Source of the DNA: Zetaproteobacteria bacterium
GTDB taxonomy: Bacteria > Pseudomonadota > Zetaproteobacteria > Mariprofundales > Mariprofundaceae
DNA length: 11,324 nucleotides
Reading direction: 5' to 3'
Assembly: GCA_021545665.1 (NCBI GenBank)
Contig: JAJRTX010000268.1
Coordinates: forward strand, 1 to 11,324
In this document: one piece after another, positions 4,601-10,570 of the stretch
How the letters are laid out: every line of letters begins with the position of its first letter
Position numbering within the stretch: position 1 is the first letter of the stretch
The notes under the pieces: model-generated
Database searches by the model: none
Seen by the model: the letters and a program-made list of their open reading frames with translations, nothing else
Told to the model about the DNA's origin: nothing
Position numbers and translations under genes: made by a program

Positions 4601-4637
4601 GAAGGGCTAGGCACTTCGGTGCCTGGTCCTTCATTTT
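4601..4637 (+). terminator. 14-bp hairpin with TTCG loop, intrinsic terminator
   Basis: Positions 4601-4614 pair with 4619-4632 without a gap: 12 Watson-Crick and two G-T pairs, closed by C(TTCG)G, an exceptionally stable tetraloop. A short T run (4634-4637) follows. The upper stem is AGGCAC/GTGCCT, so GTGCC, the motif shared by leaders A-D, is again in a hairpin upstream of a gene. The T run is short, so termination may be partial. Confidence 0.65.
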
Positions 4638-4676
4638 AGAATCACCCACAAGCCGTGGGCATAACTGGAGAGCATC

Positions 4677-4946
4677 ATGGAATTACAATCACTGGTAAAG
4701 TACAAGATACATGGGATTAACAGTGTTGGTGGTGTTACTCGATCATCTAACAACAACATATTCTATGATTCGTATAAACAAGCACATGAACAATGCATGG
4801 AATACATGCGTAGGCCTGGTTCCGTCGGTTTCGTTATAATGAAAACCTGCGCCATCATTCGAGCAGCTACTCCCCCACTCGAAGTACACGTTGTCCAAGG
4901 TAGCGGACGTATTGTTCCATTGCAAAACACTCTAGCCGATGAATAA
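4677..4946 (+). CDS. Unknown protein, 89 residues, upstream of the polymerase
   Basis: ATG at 4677 follows TGGAGAGCATC. The product begins MELQSLVKYKIHGINSVGGV and contains a hydrophobic strand (SVGFVIMKTCAIIRAATPP) that is too polar and short for a sure membrane segment. A small CCCAC/GTGGG hairpin lies about 20 nt upstream of its ribosome binding site. Its stop overlaps the polymerase start by 8 bp, so the two are probably translated together. No family is recognised; a small accessory protein for replication would fit the position only. Confidence 0.7.
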   Translation: MELQSLVKYKIHGINSVGGVTRSSNNNIFYDSYKQAHEQCMEYMRRPGSVGFVIMKTCAIIRAATPPLEVHVVQGSGRIVPLQNTLADE

Positions 4947-6828
4947 TCTATTTATTGACTACGAAACCTTTTGGGACGTGGGCTATAGCCTTCGTTCCCC
5001 AAAGATATCAACCACTGATTATATTCACGATAGCCGTTTCGCTATACACGGTGCGAGTGTAGCGTTCGACGGCGATACACCTAAGTGGTTGAACTACGCA
5101 GACCTCAAGAATATGTTTCACCAACTAAAACACACAGGTGAAAAAGTACGTTTGGTCTGTCACCATATGCTGTTCGACGGATATATTACAACGCATATCT
5201 TTGGTTACGAGGCCACTGATTATTTCTGCACAATGGGAATGATAGAAGCACTATTCCAAGGAGGTGTGGGCCGAGGTCTTGATGAAGCCATGACCACACT
5301 GTTGGAGTGGGAAACCGGTAAAACAGACATACTCAAGCGCACTAAGGGTAAGTACTGGAAACAGATGACACACTCCGAACAAACCGAAATGATTACCTAT
5401 GCCAACAAAGATCTACGTGGAACACAGTCACTCTTTCGCAGGTACGCGGCTCTCTTACCGGACGACGAGTGGAAAATCATGAGTACTATACTCAAAATGT
5501 TTTGCCATCCGCGCCTAGTATTTAATGAAGCCCTATTGGCTTCTGCGTTACAGCGCGCACATGACGATCGCGATTCGCGAGTAGAGAACGCAATTACCTA
5601 TTTCAACTGCACAGAGGACGACCTACGCAAGGCCCCATTCCTGGATCTCATCAAATCATGCGGTATCGCAGTACCGATGAAAAAATCACCCTCTGTCGAA
5701 GGAAAAATGATCCCAGCACTTGCAAAGACCGATCAGGGATTTCAAGATCTATTAGAACACGAAGACCCAAGAGTAGCTGCACTTGCCGAGGGACGGCTCG
5801 CAGTAAAATCAACTCAGGGCATTACACGGGCTCGACGCTTCTTGGATCTGCAGCACAAAGTCGGTATTTTACCAGTCGCGTACAACTACTACCGGGCACA
5901 CACCGGAAGACTCTCCGGCGCCAACAAAATCAACTTGGCAAACCTGAAACAAAACTCCGATCTACGGAGAGCCATCGAAGCGCCCCCGGGCTTCGTCCTC
6001 GCTGTTGCTGACTCTAGTCAAATTGAGTGCCGTGATAATGGATACCTCGCCGGTCAAGAAAGCCTCATGAAGCTCTTTCGCGAAAAGAAAGACCCATACA
6101 ACGACATGGCTTCTACCATCTTCGGGCGGGAAATCGACAGGAAAGAAAGGGACGAAGCCGGCGGATACCCGAATTTCATAGAGGGATTCATAGGCAAAAC
6201 AGCAGTACTTGGACTCGGCTTCCAGATGGCCGGACCGAAATTCAAATGGACTTGTGAAATGGGTGCTAAGACTCGCCTTGGTATTGATTACGAAATAGAT
6301 TTGGATGAATCTTACCGTATTGTAGATATCTACCGGCGAAAGAACTACATGATCGAGAAAAGCTGGAAACGTTACGAAGAGTGGCTACATCGTATGGTAC
6401 TCAACGATGCCCCTTTCCATTTTGATTACGGCGATGGGTGCTTTCAGATTGAACCAAAAGAAAACAAAATATATTTCCCCAACGGTACCTATCTCTACTT
6501 CCCATGTCTCTCATACGATGCCGGTTCATTTACATACGTCAAAAAGCTCGGCAAGAAATATGTCAACAGATATATTTATGGAGGCAAGTTATGTGAAAAT
6601 ATCGTGCAAAAGCATAGCCGTGACATCGTTGCCTGGCAAATGCTTAACATCGCAGAGCGATATCGTGTTGTCTTGCATACGTATGATGAAAACGTAGCAT
6701 TGATCCCCGAGACAGAAGCAGAAGAGGGAACACAATGGCTTATTAACGAAATGAAAAGGTGCCCGTCGTGGGCAGCTTCACTGCCGCTCGACGCTGAGGG
6801 TGGCTACGCAAAGGAGTATTCGAAATGA
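4939..6828 (+). CDS. Family A DNA polymerase with 3'-5' exonuclease
   Basis: The 629-residue product is a full phage PolA for genome replication. The exonuclease domain has FIDYETF (Asp7, Glu9), HHMLFD (Asp80) and YANKD (Tyr154, Asp158), so proofreading should be intact. Polymerase motifs follow: HTGRLSG (321-327), motif A ADSSQIECR with Asp358, motif B GKTAVLGLGF with Lys420, Leu424 and Phe428, and motif C HTYDENV with Asp583. Leu424 is the equivalent of E. coli Phe762. The residue four before Lys420, normally Arg (E. coli Arg754), is Gly416, and the motif C His is Tyr582. There is no 5'-3' nuclease domain, as usual in phages. No strong site precedes ATG 4939; it overlaps the previous stop, implying coupling, and ATGA links it to the next gene. 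Confidence 0.95.
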   Translation: MNNLFIDYETFWDVGYSLRSPKISTTDYIHDSRFAIHGASVAFDGDTPKWLNYADLKNMFHQLKHTGEKVRLVCHHMLFDGYITTHIFGYEATDYFCTMGMIEALFQGGVGRGLDEAMTTLLEWETGKTDILKRTKGKYWKQMTHSEQTEMITYANKDLRGTQSLFRRYAALLPDDEWKIMSTILKMFCHPRLVFNEALLASALQRAHDDRDSRVENAITYFNCTEDDLRKAPFLDLIKSCGIAVPMKKSPSVEGKMIPALAKTDQGFQDLLEHEDPRVAALAEGRLAVKSTQGITRARRFLDLQHKVGILPVAYNYYRAHTGRLSGANKINLANLKQNSDLRRAIEAPPGFVLAVADSSQIECRDNGYLAGQESLMKLFREKKDPYNDMASTIFGREIDRKERDEAGGYPNFIEGFIGKTAVLGLGFQMAGPKFKWTCEMGAKTRLGIDYEIDLDESYRIVDIYRRKNYMIEKSWKRYEEWLHRMVLNDAPFHFDYGDGCFQIEPKENKIYFPNGTYLYFPCLSYDAGSFTYVKKLGKKYVNRYIYGGKLCENIVQKHSRDIVAWQMLNIAERYRVVLHTYDENVALIPETEAEEGTQWLINEMKRCPSWAASLPLDAEGGYAKEYSK

Positions 6829-6998
6829 AAGAAGGCACACAGATTGTTGGCGGCTGCTTTGTCGCTATGATACCGGTTGTCGCATGGCTGAACCACATAT
6901 TCACCTGCTTCGAAGAGGAAATGTAGGGGTTCTTACTCGCTGGTGCTGTGTTCTTCCCCATCGGGGTAATACACGGCGCTTGGTTATGGTTCCAGTAG
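6825..6998 (+). pseudogene. Small phage membrane protein interrupted by an amber codon
   Basis: ATG at 6825 overlaps the polymerase stop (ATGA). The frame gives 33 residues (MKEGTQIVGGCFVAMIPVVA, then WLNHIFTCFEEEM), meets TAG at 6924-6926, and continues open for 23 more (GFLLAGAVFFPIGVIHGAW and LWFQ) to TAG at 6996-6998. Read through, it is a 57-codon two-helix membrane protein of a kind widespread in phages, in which a helix ending N/T-H-x-x-x-C is followed by Trp and then a second helix with PIGxxHG. The TAG falls where Trp (TGG) is usual, so one G-to-A change explains it. Other genes here end at TAG, so the codon is not reassigned. Either the gene is truncated or it depends on suppression. 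Confidence 0.65.
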
Positions 6999-7009
6999 GG
7001 AGAACGCAC

Positions 7010-7216
7010 ATGAACACTTTATTAAAGATAGCAATCGGTTGGGTCGTGTGGAACGCCGGAGTACAGATATTTGCTCACCTTACGACCAACGCTATACCTT
7101 CCGTATCAGGGGCAACTAGCGCAGTTGAGTTTGCGAATGGTGCGATGATGGCTGCATACCTGTTCGGTGTCCCAATTCTAACCACGCTCTGGATACTAGG
7201 AGAAAGCGATGAGTAA
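7010..7216 (+). CDS. Small membrane protein, 68 residues
   Basis: ATG at 7010 follows AGGGAGAACGCAC. The product (MNTLLKIAIGWVVWNAGVQI onward) has two hydrophobic segments, about 5-24 and 46-62 (AAYLFGVPILTTLWILG), joined by a Ser/Asn/Thr-rich loop, and a short acidic tail. It would sit in the inner membrane as a hairpin. Its end overlaps the exonuclease start by 8 bp. It stands beside the interrupted membrane gene, so the two could act together, but nothing in the sequence shows this. Family unknown. Confidence 0.7.
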   Translation: MNTLLKIAIGWVVWNAGVQIFAHLTTNAIPSVSGATSAVEFANGAMMAAYLFGVPILTTLWILGESDE

Positions 7217-7916
7217 CTTCGATTTCAGTCGGGTAAGCGCAAGCGATCAACCCCGAAACAACTGCGAAGTGATGATTGATATTGAAACCTTCGGCACCGA
7301 GGTCGGGGCGCCGGTGATAACAATCGGCGCAGTCCTGTTCGACCCCTACGCCAACGATAGCAGCAAAGAGCTATTACGCAGATCGTTCATGCGTAGGATC
7401 GACATCAGTAACACTCTGCAAATCGGAAAAAATATCAGCGGTGGGACAATGCGTTGGTGGTTTGAGCAGAGCGATTCGGCAATCAAGGCATTGGTAGGTA
7501 ATGATGCCGTTACTGCCGAAGCAGCATTCAAAGATCTGGAGGGATACTGTAATGAGCGAGGTTCGTTCACGAACAAAAAGTTTTTCAGCAATATCACTGA
7601 CTTTCCCAAGTGCTCCCGGTTCTGGGCCAAGGATCCAGACTTTGACATGCGCCTCATGCAGTACTACTACGAACACCCCGACATTTCGGCCAAAATGCCA
7701 TGGAACTTCTGGTCCTGCCGTTCAGTGCGGACACTGCAAGATTTGGCATGGCCTATGGGCGGGTTGGAACGACCGAGCTTCGAAGTCCCCGGTGTTGCGC
7801 ACGATGCAGCTTGGGACGCCATTACACAAGCAATGACTGTACAGGCAGCAATGCACCGACTCGGCCTCTCAAGAGACCAAGACGTCCAGTTCGATAGTTG
7901 GGACGGTAATGATTAG
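7209..7916 (+). CDS. DEDDh 3'-5' exonuclease (Rv2179c-like, PF16473 type)
   Basis: The 235-residue product carries the DEDDh motifs in order: MIDIETFGT (Asp24, Glu26), WAKDPDFD (Asp144/Asp146 region) and VAHDAAWDA (His198, Asp203). The segments APVITIGAVLFDP (34-46), GGTMRWWFEQS (78-88) and CRSVRTLQDLAWPMG (170-184) fit the Rv2179c-like family of RNA/DNA 3'-5' exonucleases found in many phages. It would degrade single-stranded nucleic acid or trim RNA, with two metal ions, in the cytoplasm. ATG 7209 follows TAGGAGAAAGCG. It sits three genes after the polymerase in one run, so a role in replication or nucleotide recycling is likely. The polymerase already proofreads, so this is an additional activity. 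Its stop overlaps the AP2-like gene. Confidence 0.88.
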   Translation: MSNFDFSRVSASDQPRNNCEVMIDIETFGTEVGAPVITIGAVLFDPYANDSSKELLRRSFMRRIDISNTLQIGKNISGGTMRWWFEQSDSAIKALVGNDAVTAEAAFKDLEGYCNERGSFTNKKFFSNITDFPKCSRFWAKDPDFDMRLMQYYYEHPDISAKMPWNFWSCRSVRTLQDLAWPMGGLERPSFEVPGVAHDAAWDAITQAMTVQAAMHRLGLSRDQDVQFDSWDGND

Positions 7917-8310
7917 ACGAAGGTGGTCAAAGCGAGTCAGGAGATACACATACCAGCTGACACACAGAGGGAAATACCGCGGAACATTTTCAACCCAAGA
8001 AGAAGCCGAAGCTACGATAACGGCAATTGACCGAGATGGCGAAATCACTCCCCGGGAGAACCAACTATCGGCTACTGCGACAGGACACAAGTATATATCT
8101 TTTGATGGAGGAGAGCTACATCGCAAAAAGAGATACCGGGTGCGGCTGTGCCAGAAATGTGTTGGGTGGTTCCATACTCTAGACGAAGCAATATCTGCCA
8201 GAGACATCGCACATAGTGTCTTCGTCAGGACGGGCCTAGTAGTGAAGATACGCTCAACGGGAAATGTGGGTGGTCCGAAAACTACGAGCCCAGCAAAACA
8301 GCATACCTAA
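7909..8310 (+). CDS. AP2-like DNA-binding protein, two degenerate repeats
   Basis: ATG at 7909 lies inside the end of the exonuclease gene. The 133-residue, very basic product has two AP2-like units. The first (about 13-41) reads YTYQLTHRGKYRGTFSTQEE and EAEATITAID; the second (about 59-104) has a longer first part and then RYRVRLCQKCVGWFHTLDEA followed by ISARDIAHSVF. This is the three-strand plus helix pattern of AP2/ERF and phage AP2 domains (YRVRI, then GxFxTxEEA, AxxAxD). In phages such domains often accompany HNH homing endonucleases; here there is no HNH motif (no His-Asn-His cluster), so it is either a stand-alone DNA binder or a remnant. It closes the polymerase block and is a candidate regulator. 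Confidence 0.7.
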   Translation: MIRRRWSKRVRRYTYQLTHRGKYRGTFSTQEEAEATITAIDRDGEITPRENQLSATATGHKYISFDGGELHRKKRYRVRLCQKCVGWFHTLDEAISARDIAHSVFVRTGLVVKIRSTGNVGGPKTTSPAKQHT

Positions 8311-8404
8311 GCCATTCTGAAAAACAAGAACCGCATAGGTAAGCCAAAGCCCTAGCCGGTCCACGTTCTGAATAATTAGTTCGCGTCAGAAAAGACATTA
8401 GCCG

Positions 8405-8449
8405 CGAAAGAGAACTCTCTTTTCTATATTTTTAATTGTAAAAAAGAGA
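8405..8449 (+). terminator. AT-rich hairpins, possible terminator
   Basis: AAAGAG (8407-8412) pairs with CTCTTT (8417-8422) around AACT and is followed by a pyrimidine/T-rich run to 8433. The same CTCTTTT can pair instead with AAAAGAGA (8442-8449), giving a mutually exclusive structure. The stem is weak in G/C, so termination strength is uncertain; it follows the AP2-like gene by about 95 bp. Confidence 0.4.
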
Positions 8450-8482
8450 ACCCACCCTATTATCAATGACTTACACTGGGAC

Positions 8483-8501
8483 TTAGTCACTAAGTAACTG
8501 A
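8483..8501. repeat. GTNAC octamer array 4 (two units)
   Basis: GTCAC (8486-8490) and GTAAC (8494-8498) are 8 bp apart in TTAGTCACTAAGTAACTGA. It is a short member of the same family as the arrays at 136, 774 and 891. Confidence 0.65.
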
Positions 8502-8573
8502 TATCGTTGGTGTTTAGGTGGTCCATCAAAAAGCGACCCAGGTCCATCTATTCCGCGGCTTTTTCCCAGATTA

Positions 8574-8586
8574 TGTTAATTTAACA
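8574..8586. promoter_or_regulatory. 13-bp perfect palindrome TGTTAATTTAACA
   Basis: TGTTAA and TTAACA form a perfect inverted repeat around one central T, six bases before array 5 and 45 bp before the start of the next gene. The size and place fit a small operator. No binding protein is known. Confidence 0.4.
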
Positions 8587-8591
8587 CAATC

Positions 8592-8618
8592 CAGGTCACT
8601 CAGTGACTTGGTTACTAC
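8592..8618. repeat. GTNAC octamer array 5
   Basis: GTCAC (8595), GTGAC (8603) and GTTAC (8611) are in exact 8-bp phase; the first two form GTCACTCAGTGAC, identical to arrays 1 and 2 more than 7.7 kb away. The array ends 13 bp before the ATG at 8632. Confidence 0.85.
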
Positions 8619-8631
8619 CGAGGGCAGATGT

Positions 8632-9006
8632 ATGTTCGTAATAAACATGAGGCTGGCTTTTCCGAGAATAAATCGATTCGTAGCAGAGGATTTCATGTGT
8701 AACGCGTGGCCATCGTGGTACATAACTGCGGCACCATACATATGCGCCGGGACAACAGTCCGGCTCTTCAAACTCAAACCCGGCATCCAGCAAGTACAGG
8801 TTGTGTTTACGAAAACCAAGCCAAAGAATCGTATAAATTACAAGCTCTCGAAAAATCCGAATCAGCGGCTTATTGGGTTCGGGGGCGGACTATTCTGGGG
8901 GGCGGGCGCCACGATCTGCCTGATGATGGATAGCGGATACAAATACGTGTACGTGAGGGCGACGAAACAACCACAACCAGAACCTACAGAAGGGCGGATA
9001 CAGTAA
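8632..9006 (+). CDS. Unknown protein, 124 residues
   Basis: I chose ATG 8632 because GAGGG lies about 7 nt upstream and because the longer frame (GTG 8518) would read through the octamer array. ATG 8647 is also possible. The product begins MFVINMRLAFPRINRFVAED, is basic in the middle (KTKPKNRINYKLSKN), has a Gly-rich hydrophobic stretch (RLIGFGGGLFWGAGATICLM) that might insert in a membrane, and ends in a Pro/Gln/Glu-rich tail. Its stop overlaps the next start (TAATG). No family is recognised. Confidence 0.6.
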   Translation: MFVINMRLAFPRINRFVAEDFMCNAWPSWYITAAPYICAGTTVRLFKLKPGIQQVQVVFTKTKPKNRINYKLSKNPNQRLIGFGGGLFWGAGATICLMMDSGYKYVYVRATKQPQPEPTEGRIQ

Positions 9007-9209
9007 TGAAAATTGTGACGAAATTGAATAGTAGGGCTAGCACACCCGACGACACTAATATCGGCGATGTGCTGGAATTTAAACGCCCTGGCAAACGTGA
9101 GATTGAACATGTCGACTCCTCTATGATTGTGGAGCGGCTGGAGTTCACTCCGGTACTGAAAGCAGAGTTTGAAGCACAGGGGTATACCTTCGATGATGGC
9201 GACAACTGA
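9006..9209 (+). CDS. Unknown protein, 67 residues
   Basis: ATG 9006 overlaps the upstream stop (TAATG), so translation is probably coupled. The product (MKIVTKLNSRASTPDDTNIG onward) is charged and strand-rich, with EFKRPGKREIEHVDSSMIVE, and ends FDDGDN. No membrane segment or metal site. It overlaps the next ORF by 17 bp. I do not recognise a family. Confidence 0.65.
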   Translation: MKIVTKLNSRASTPDDTNIGDVLEFKRPGKREIEHVDSSMIVERLEFTPVLKAEFEAQGYTFDDGDN

Positions 9210-9420
9210 TTATTACCTGCGGGCGTTTGCGCATGTGCACGTAACAGACCCCCGCGAGGGAGCGAGCGATGCATGCTTGGCATGCGGCATTGACTTGCGG
9301 GACCTGATTCACAGCAATGAATGGATAGCAAAAAGGAGAAAATACGATGATTATCTTCGAAAACAAGGGCGAGCTCGATATAAGGGCCATCAAGACCTTT
9401 GGAGTGAACTCGAAAAGTGA
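9193..9420 (+). CDS. Small protein with a Cys-x-x-Cys knuckle
   Basis: Two adjacent ATGs (9193, 9196) follow CAGGGG; an in-frame ATG at 9169 is deeper in the previous gene and has no site. The 75-residue product contains ACLACGIDLRDLIHSNEW, where Cys-x-x-Cys-Gly followed by Asp-Leu-Arg and a nearby His looks like half of a zinc knuckle; similar short motifs occur in small unknown phage proteins. The C-terminal third (RRKYDDYLRKQGRARYKG) is basic and overlaps the start of the 407-residue gene by 74 bp in another frame. The overlap is long but the sequence remains protein-like to its stop. Confidence 0.6.
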   Translation: MMATTDYYLRAFAHVHVTDPREGASDACLACGIDLRDLIHSNEWIAKRRKYDDYLRKQGRARYKGHQDLWSELEK

Positions 9421-10570
9421 TAAGGGCTCAGCCATTGGGTATTTTGGTACTGGTCTGAAATATGCGATCGCAATTTTACTCCGCGAAGAGCATAAAGTCA
9501 GCATAAAGACCAATGGTGTTACTTACAACTTTGGTGTTCAAAATTCCAAAATACGGAATGACGTGTTTGACATCGTCACAATGAACGGAGAGGAGCTTGG
9601 CTTCACCACGCAACTCGGTAGAGACTGGAAGTTGTGGCAAGCGTTTCGAGAATTGTACAGTAACATGCTGGACGAGGGAGGGAGCGCGTATGAGTTGCCG
9701 ATCTTCACAAACCCGGATAAAGAGTCTACGTATGTGATCGTGGACGGAGCAGGAATGACAGAGTGCTTTCATGACCGCGATCGGTACTTCATGAGTCCTA
9801 ACCGCGGAAAGGCACTACACTCCGACGGAGATGTAAGTTTGTATGCGCGGGTCGGGACCCGAACCGCAGGCGACGTTTATTACAAGAACGTACGTGTTAT
9901 GGGAACTCGGGCGCCAGCACTATTCGACTACAACCACCATAGGGGATTGACGCTCACAGAGGATCGAACCATCGTCGATACTTGGTCGACGCTGTATCAC
10001 GTGGCCAGACTTGTTATGCAGAGTCAAGATAAACGCTTTATAAAACAAATGGTTATGTGCAATTCAATGATGTATGAAGCAGGCATCTCGTACCGCAAAA
10101 TGTTCGGTACTAACATCGATACATTTCTCGATGTCGTCGGCGAGCTGCGAAAAAGATACAAGGACGTTGGAATCAATGCCTCTGCTATCACACTGCACAA
10201 AGAGTTGCGAAATACACAGCATTTTTTGCCAAGTGTGTCGTGCCACTTGAATTCTGTGGAAACCCAACAACTTGAACGGGCAATATCTTTCTGTAAAGAT
10301 ACACTCGAGCTCGACATAGATGATTACAGGCTGATCATCGCCAAGGACCTTGGTAGTGACGGGCATCTTGGTCGGGCAAATATTGAAGATGGTATAATGT
10401 ACATCAGCAAGCAATGTTTCCGGGAAGGGACAAAGCGCGTAGCCACTGCGCTACTCGAGGAGTACACACACTGCAAGTACGAAGTTATTGACGAGACTGT
10501 AGAGCAAAAGTGGGTATACCTCAACCAGATTCTCTCCCTCGGCGAACGTCTCCTCGGGGAACCACTATGA
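9347..10570 (+). CDS. 407-residue protein with GHKL-ATPase-like motifs and an EExxH site
   Basis: ATG 9347 follows AAGGAGAAAATACG. Residues 30-42 (IGYFGTGLKYAIA) look like the G2 box of GHKL ATPases (Hsp90/GyrB/MutL type), 102-112 (ELYSNMLDEGG) like the N box, and 132-138 (VDGAGMT) like a G1 box with the first Asp shifted or lost. The usual order is N, G1, G2; here it is G2, N, G1, which a circular permutation would give. A conserved-looking GLTLTEDRT follows at 200-208. Near the C-terminus ALLEEYTHCKYEVIDE (368-383) resembles a metallopeptidase helix with EExxH in place of HExxH. It overlaps the next gene by ATGA. ATP binding and peptidase activity are inferences; phage proteins of this shape are usually annotated only as ATP-binding. 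Confidence 0.6.
   Translation: MIIFENKGELDIRAIKTFGVNSKSDKGSAIGYFGTGLKYAIAILLREEHKVSIKTNGVTYNFGVQNSKIRNDVFDIVTMNGEELGFTTQLGRDWKLWQAFRELYSNMLDEGGSAYELPIFTNPDKESTYVIVDGAGMTECFHDRDRYFMSPNRGKALHSDGDVSLYARVGTRTAGDVYYKNVRVMGTRAPALFDYNHHRGLTLTEDRTIVDTWSTLYHVARLVMQSQDKRFIKQMVMCNSMMYEAGISYRKMFGTNIDTFLDVVGELRKRYKDVGINASAITLHKELRNTQHFLPSVSCHLNSVETQQLERAISFCKDTLELDIDDYRLIIAKDLGSDGHLGRANIEDGIMYISKQCFREGTKRVATALLEEYTHCKYEVIDETVEQKWVYLNQILSLGERLLGEPL

Larger units (their letters stand above)
8311..8631. other. Gene-free stretch between blocks 2 and 3
   Basis: This 321-bp gap holds AT-rich hairpins (8405-8449), two octamer arrays (8483-8501, 8592-8618), a direct repeat GGTCCATC (8519-8526 and 8541-8548, 22 bp apart) and a 13-bp palindrome (8574-8586). 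No good open frame with a ribosome binding site lies within it; an open frame from a GTG at 8518 exists but runs through the repeats. Termination of block 2 and initiation of block 3 are the likely jobs. Confidence 0.6.

Noticed and set aside
6924..6998. Reassignment of TAG to an amino acid in this phage
   Set aside because: TAG ends the genes at 1568, 4550 and 7916, and the one at 7916 lies at a normal gene overlap, so TAG works as a stop here.
7909..8310. HNH homing endonuclease
   Set aside because: AP2-like units are present but there is no HNH motif or zinc-binding cysteine set, so no nuclease can be claimed.
8518..8631. Upstream extension of the 124-residue protein from GTG 8518
   Set aside because: It reads through the direct repeat, the palindrome and octamer array 5, and the ATG at 8632 has a better ribosome binding site.
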